A DNA stretch of 45,078 bases from an uncultured Eubacterium sp. GTDB lineage: Bacteria > Bacillota > Clostridia > Lachnospirales > Lachnospiraceae. Below, one piece after another: positions 41,471 through 45,078 of the stretch. The notes below the pieces were generated by a model that saw only the letters and a list, made by a program, of their open reading frames with translations, was not told the origin of the DNA and did no database searches. The position numbers were made by a program, and so were the translations under genes. The stretch spans positions 1 to 45,078 of the forward strand of contig NZ_CAKRAS010000023.1 in assembly GCF_934295145.1 (NCBI RefSeq). The letters run 5' to 3'. Every line of letters begins with the position of its first letter. Within the stretch, counting starts at the first letter, position 1.

Positions 41471-41496
41471 ATTATACACTACTTGCGGCCACAAGT
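41471..41496 (-). promoter_or_regulatory. Island operon promoter with palindromic operator
   Basis: Minus-strand -10 TATAAT (41471-41476), 27 bp before the SnoaL-like start codon. Immediately upstream is ACTTGTGGCCGCAAGT (41481-41496), a 16-bp palindrome matching its complement at 14 positions, which covers the -15 to -35 region where a -35 box would be. No good -35 hexamer is visible, so activation or repression by a bound regulator is likely. Confidence 0.6.
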
Positions 41497-41587
41497 TTTT
41501 ATATGTCTATTGTACGGATCAACCCGGGTAATGTAAAATACCATAAAAATATCGCATTATAATTTTTTTGTATGATCAGCTTGTTAC

Positions 41588-41634
41588 AAAAAAGATGCAT
41601 ATCTGTCTTATTTACAATAAAACAGACATGCATC
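41588..41634 (-). terminator. Terminator after the OYE-type reductase
   Basis: A stem of about 17 bp with wobble pairs (GATGCAT...ATGCATC, 41594-41634), followed by six T on the minus strand (41588-41593), lies 27 bp after the reductase stop. It separates this gene from the SnoaL-like operon. Confidence 0.88.
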
Positions 41635-41660
41635 CTGTATTTTTACTACATATATTTCTT

Positions 41661-43652
41661 CTAAATATGATTTGCCACTTCAAAAGCATCCCAAATGCCA
41701 TACATGATATTGCTTACATTCTTCGCATCACCTAACAGATAAATTTCCGGAATATCAAATTGAAGTTCTTCATATAATCTATTTTCTGACTGATATCCAA
41801 CGGATAAGATTACACTGTCACACTGCAGGGTCTGCTCCGCACCATTCTGCTCCACAGTGAGTATACCATTGGTGTAGCCTTTCACTTTCCCATTTAATAA
41901 TTCTTTTACTCCATGGAATGGCAGCAATCGCAGTAACATATCATGATTTGCATGACATAACGGACCATTTACTGCCATCAACTGACCCAGAGCCTCGACG
42001 ATGGTTACATTCTTCCCATGCTGTGCCAACCAAAGTGCGGTTTCACATCCGACCAGTCCTCCGCCAACTACAACAGTTGTATCTCCACAGTCTTTTTCCT
42101 TCATCAGTACTTCTGCTGCAGTATATACTTTTTCATCATCTCCCAGAGAAAAACGTTTTGGTATGGATCCGGTTGCGATGATCACAGTATCATACTGCTG
42201 CCCTAACACATCTTCTTTCTTCACCTCTGTGCCATAATGTATCGGCACTCCAAGGATTTCCATCTGATGTGTATACCATTTTGCAAGTTCCAGATCATCC
42301 TCTTTAAATTCCGGTGCTCCACCTGGAAGCAGATTTCCGCCAAGTACCGGATCTTTTTCAAAAATCTCCGGCTTATGACCACGAATTGCAAGTACCCTTG
42401 CAGCTTCACATCCAGCCACACCACCACCGATAATCATAACTTTTTTCGGTTTTAAAATTGGTTCATATGCTGTCACCCGTTCTCTGGCAGCCTGCGGATT
42501 TACGGCACAATTGATCATGGAATATTCCTGTACACGTCCCATACAGCCTTCCTGACAGGAAATACATGGGCGGATTTCCACAACTCTGCCGGCACGAAGT
42601 TTATTGACATAATCAGGATCTGCCAATAGTGGTCTGCCAAGGCTCACCATATCACATTCATTATTTTTAACAGCCTCTACTGCCATGTCCGGATTATCCA
42701 TTCTTCCAGCACACAACACAGGAACATCCACAACTTCTTTCACCATTTTACAATACGGACGATACAGCCCTTTTTCCATATACATTGGCGGATGATTCCA
42801 CCACCATGCATCATAAGTTCCAACATCCGTATCCAGTGCATCATAACCATAAGAAACAAGTAATTTTGCAGCTTCCAGTCCTTCTTCAATATCACGGCCT
42901 TTTTCTTCAAAAGATTCTCCCGGAAGCGCACCCTCTCTCCAGTCTTTGATCATACTCTTTACACTGAAACGAAGTACAACCGGAAAATCATCGCCACAGC
43001 GACGCTTGATTTCTTCCACAACCTCTTTCGCAAAACGCAGCCGATTTTCCAAACTGCCGCCATATTCATCCGTTCTCTGATTAAACATGGAAATTGCAAA
43101 CTGATCCAGCAGGTATCCTTCATGAACAGCATGGATTTCCACACCGTCAAAACCGCCTCGTTTTGCATTATAAGCTCCATCTCCAAAAGATTTCACAATA
43201 CTGCGGATTTCTTCTTTCGTTAATGGGCGACAGACTTTATCCAGCCATCGGTGTGGTATCGCAGATGGTGCCACCGGTGGAAATTCGCCAAGATTCGTCG
43301 GTATCGTCACGCGTCCAAAGCCTGCTGACATCATCAGAAACACCTTGCTTCCATAGGCATGTATGCGTTCTGTCATTTCCTTACTTGTTCTGATAAAGTG
43401 CACCGGATTATAAGTTGAATTCGGACAGTTTGGCATACTCTGCGTCTCTACTTCACAATCCGAAAAAGTAACTCCGGTAATGATCAGACCTGTACCGCCT
43501 TTTGCACGTTCTGTATAATAATCGATTCCTCTCTGATTAAAGCCGCCCTGCGCATCAGCCAGCCCAAGCGGTCCCATCGGAGCCAGCGCAAACCGGTTTT
43601 TTATGGTTACAGAACCGACACGCACCGGCTGATATAATTCTCTGTATTTCAT
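41661..43652 (-). CDS. Old Yellow Enzyme-type NADH:flavin oxidoreductase with Fe-S and FAD domains (BaiCD/BaiH/2,4-dienoyl-CoA reductase-like)
   Basis: Three-domain ene-reductase of 663 residues, started at the ATG at 43652 (GAAGGAAGC upstream). An FMN-binding TIM barrel (about 1-345) has KNRFALAPMGPLG and EIHAVHEGYLLDQF (about 171-184) with the His pair that binds the substrate carbonyl. A 4Fe-4S site follows with C-x2-C-x3-C-x11-C (CISCQEGC then CAVNP, about 361-380). The FAD/NADH domain begins VMIIGGGVAGCEAARVLAIR (about 402-420), with a second Rossmann loop (TTVVVGGGLVGCETALWLA). This architecture is used by 2,4-dienoyl-CoA reductase, bile-acid BaiCD and BaiH and flavonoid reductases. It reduces a C=C conjugated to a carbonyl. 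Substrate unknown. Confidence 0.9.
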   Translation of the reverse strand: MKYRELYQPVRVGSVTIKNRFALAPMGPLGLADAQGGFNQRGIDYYTERAKGGTGLIITGVTFSDCEVETQSMPNCPNSTYNPVHFIRTSKEMTERIHAYGSKVFLMMSAGFGRVTIPTNLGEFPPVAPSAIPHRWLDKVCRPLTKEEIRSIVKSFGDGAYNAKRGGFDGVEIHAVHEGYLLDQFAISMFNQRTDEYGGSLENRLRFAKEVVEEIKRRCGDDFPVVLRFSVKSMIKDWREGALPGESFEEKGRDIEEGLEAAKLLVSYGYDALDTDVGTYDAWWWNHPPMYMEKGLYRPYCKMVKEVVDVPVLCAGRMDNPDMAVEAVKNNECDMVSLGRPLLADPDYVNKLRAGRVVEIRPCISCQEGCMGRVQEYSMINCAVNPQAARERVTAYEPILKPKKVMIIGGGVAGCEAARVLAIRGHKPEIFEKDPVLGGNLLPGGAPEFKEDDLELAKWYTHQMEILGVPIHYGTEVKKEDVLGQQYDTVIIATGSIPKRFSLGDDEKVYTAAEVLMKEKDCGDTTVVVGGGLVGCETALWLAQHGKNVTIVEALGQLMAVNGPLCHANHDMLLRLLPFHGVKELLNGKVKGYTNGILTVEQNGAEQTLQCDSVILSVGYQSENRLYEELQFDIPEIYLLGDAKNVSNIMYGIWDAFEVANHI

Positions 43653-43690
43653 GTCTGCTTCCTTCCTTCTGCCTTTTTTATTCTGCATTT

Positions 43691-43754
43691 ATTATAAATT
43701 GACAAAAGGGATTCTGCATAGCAACAATCTGTTGAGAACTAACAACTGATTGTT
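43691..43754 (-). promoter_or_regulatory. OYE gene promoter region with upstream inverted repeat
   Basis: A minus-strand TATAAT (43691-43696) lies 39 bp before the OYE ATG; no clear -35 box precedes it. Upstream, AACAATC-A-GTTG pairs with CAAC-A-GATTGTT (43723-43754), centred about 50 bp before the likely start site, where LysR-type regulators often bind. The same hairpin could also end the LysR transcript. Confidence 0.45.
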
Positions 43755-43763
43755 TCATTGACG

Positions 43764-44633
43764 CTATTCTCTGTTTAAATATTCATGAAATAGCTTTACT
43801 GCACTGTAATCTTTCATAGAAGTCTTATAGCAACTGTACACTTCCCATTTAATCTTCTCATCAAACGGAACTGCATGCAAATGTTCCATCTGAAATTCAT
43901 TTTTAACAAATTCCGGTACTACAGCAAGTCCGAATCCTTCCCTGCATAATTTATATTGTGAACTGACATCCGATGTCTTTGCTATAATCTGTGGGAAAAA
44001 TCCCCTTGCCTTACATGCATCAACCAGATTGTGAAAAATATGAAACTTTTCATTCAACAAAATGATTTTTTCGTTTTTTAACTGCTCCAGACAAATACTT
44101 TTTTCCTGATACAATTCATGCCCGGCATAAACCAGCAACACTAAATTTGTTTCATACTGTTTCTTTACAGTCACCGTAGCTTCATTCCACGAACCTACTA
44201 CAAATCCATATTCTATTTCAGATTTTATCAGTTTATCTCGAACTACTTCATTCTCGTATTCCGCCCATTCCACTTGTATATCCGGATAACACTCCATAAA
44301 CTCTTTCAAAACAGAAAACGGAAGTAAGTTAAGAATTCCATTTGCACATCCAATACGCAGCGTTTTCTGCCCCAATCCATTGTGTTGCATTGCTCTTTTT
44401 ATCTCATCATATTCCAAAATCAATCGCTGTGCCTTTTCATTCAAAATATGTGCGCTCTCTGTCGCATGCACTCCGTTTTTCGTTCTTTCAAACAAAATTG
44501 TATCCAATTCCTGTTCCAGATTTTTAATATTCTTACTCAATCCCTGCGGTGTAATAAATAATTTTTTTGCCGCCTGACTGATACTATTTTCCTGATATAC
44601 AGTCAGAAAACTTTTTAAATCTTTCTCATTCAT
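43764..44633 (-). CDS. LysR-type transcriptional regulator
   Basis: Regulator of 289 residues directly upstream of and co-oriented with the OYE gene. The helix-turn-helix (MNEKDLKSFLTVYQENSISQ, AAKKLFITPQGLSKNIKNLE) is followed by an effector domain (KTLRIGCANGILNLLPFSVL onward). It is only distantly related to the plus-strand LysR of this window. It starts 18 bp after the MGMT-domain gene, so it may be read from that transcript. Position makes it the best candidate activator of the OYE gene, but this is inference. Confidence 0.9.
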   Translation of the reverse strand: MNEKDLKSFLTVYQENSISQAAKKLFITPQGLSKNIKNLEQELDTILFERTKNGVHATESAHILNEKAQRLILEYDEIKRAMQHNGLGQKTLRIGCANGILNLLPFSVLKEFMECYPDIQVEWAEYENEVVRDKLIKSEIEYGFVVGSWNEATVTVKKQYETNLVLLVYAGHELYQEKSICLEQLKNEKIILLNEKFHIFHNLVDACKARGFFPQIIAKTSDVSSQYKLCREGFGLAVVPEFVKNEFQMEHLHAVPFDEKIKWEVYSCYKTSMKDYSAVKLFHEYLNRE

Positions 44634-44651
44634 TTTCTTTGCCCCGATCTT

Positions 44652-44966
44652 TCAGCAATCCCACTGATATTTCTTCATATCCACGCATCCATTTTCTTTG
44701 AATGTCACGCCTTCATCTTCTAAAAGGAAACGCTGTTCCCTCCATCCCGGTGCTGTCCGTCCCATATGATTTACCACTCGATGACAGGGAAATTCACCAT
44801 AATACTCCGCATGGGAAAGCACCCGTGCCACCAATCTGGAATTTTTCTCTCTGCCGATCAAACGGGCAATCTGACCATAAGTAGCCACATTTCCTTCCGG
44901 TATTTCCTCTACCACAGATAATATCTCGTATGCAAGATCATCATCTAATACTTTCTCTGCTTTCAT
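44652..44966 (-). CDS. MGMT-family DNA-binding domain protein (short form)
   Basis: A 104-residue protein equal to the C-terminal domain of O6-alkylguanine-DNA alkyltransferase: YEILSVVEEIPEGNVATYGQ (helix-turn-helix), RLVARVLSHAEYYGEFPCHRV with the alkyl-acceptor motif PCHRVV (Cys about 60), and GWREQRFLLEDEGV. The N-terminal domain of full-length Ogt is missing. Alkyltransferase-like proteins of the same size have Trp instead of Cys; this one keeps the Cys, so it may be able to accept an alkyl group or only recognise the lesion. It starts 1 nt after the stop of the gene entering from the window edge. Confidence 0.82.
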   Translation of the reverse strand: MKAEKVLDDDLAYEILSVVEEIPEGNVATYGQIARLIGREKNSRLVARVLSHAEYYGEFPCHRVVNHMGRTAPGWREQRFLLEDEGVTFKENGCVDMKKYQWDC

Positions 44967-44967
44967 A

Positions 44968-45078
44968 TCACAATCCGCTCCTCGTTATATCACCTTTCTC
45001 TACTACTACAATATATTTATGGTTAATATCCCTTACAGCCAGTAAGGAATTATCCATCTTGTTGCTTAAGCTGTTAGA
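44968..45078 (-). CDS. Unidentified protein, C-terminal end only
   Basis: An open frame enters from the right edge and ends with TGA (complement of 44968-44970), leaving 36 residues, among them SLLAVRDINHKYIVVVEKGD and the end TRSGL. The stop lies 1 nt before the MGMT-domain ATG, as in an operon. The YIVVVEKGD-x-TR ending slightly resembles the last strand of membrane-fusion or efflux adaptor proteins, but the fragment is too short to assign. Confidence 0.45.
   Translation of the reverse strand, partial: SNSLSNKMDNSLLAVRDINHKYIVVVEKGDITRSGL

Noticed and set aside
45031..45047. CCTTAC/GTAAGG palindrome near the right edge as an operator
   Set aside because: It falls inside an open frame that continues off the window and ends next to the MGMT-domain gene, so it is more likely coding sequence.

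Overview
The window comes from a low-to-moderate GC Firmicute of the class Clostridia, most likely a gut-type member of the Lachnospiraceae. That is inferred from the protein sequences, the AGGAGG ribosome binding sites and the TTGACA/TATAAT promoters; there is no 16S rRNA gene here. Almost everything lies on the minus strand, so the biological reading order runs from high to low coordinates. Only a FliB-family gene and one LysR regulator are on the plus strand.

Region 1 (1-16107) is the conserved ribosomal and RNA polymerase block. In transcription order it holds rpmG, secE, nusG, rplK, rplA, rplJ, rplL, rpoB, rpoC, rpsL, rpsG, fusA and tuf, with tuf cut by the window edge. Internal promoters with near-consensus boxes lie before rpmG, rplJ, rpoB, rpsL and tuf. 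An L10-type leader with an attenuator precedes rplJ. Terminators follow rplL and, less clearly, rpoC.

Region 2 (16046-24203) is a five-gene sortase pilus operon behind one strong promoter and a leader of about 140 nt. It encodes a major pilin (pilin-motif lysine, LPQTG), a class C sortase with a DPF lid, a second sortase without that lid, a secreted protein made of cell-wall/glucan-binding-type repeats, and a large LPMTG-anchored adhesin with a probable Cys-Gln thioester domain plus Cna-B/SpaA-like repeats. The operon terminator overlaps the promoter of the next block. A divergent FliB-family protein sits upstream (24357-25567), followed by a gene-poor stretch with decayed direct repeats.

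Region 3 (25894-36719) holds housekeeping and stress functions: an HscC-like Hsp70 with a membrane-bound J-domain partner, an iron-sulfur-type flavoprotein, the SbcCD nuclease behind a hairpin-rich leader, and a FeoA-FeoB fusion iron transporter with a palindrome at its start site.

Region 4 (36754-45078) is an accessory metabolic island. A SnoaL-like protein, a MatC-type carboxylate transporter and a fumarate-reductase-family flavoprotein form one operon. Next to it is a large Old Yellow Enzyme/Fe-S/FAD reductase. LysR regulators lie at both ends. The enzyme set (SnoaL/NTF2 fold, OYE fusion, FAD reductase, transporter) resembles the toolkit of bile-acid (bai) and polyphenol-reducing clusters, so it probably takes up and reduces an unsaturated organic acid or a steroid or phenolic compound; the substrate cannot be read from sequence. 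A short MGMT-domain gene and the 3' end of an unidentified gene close the window.
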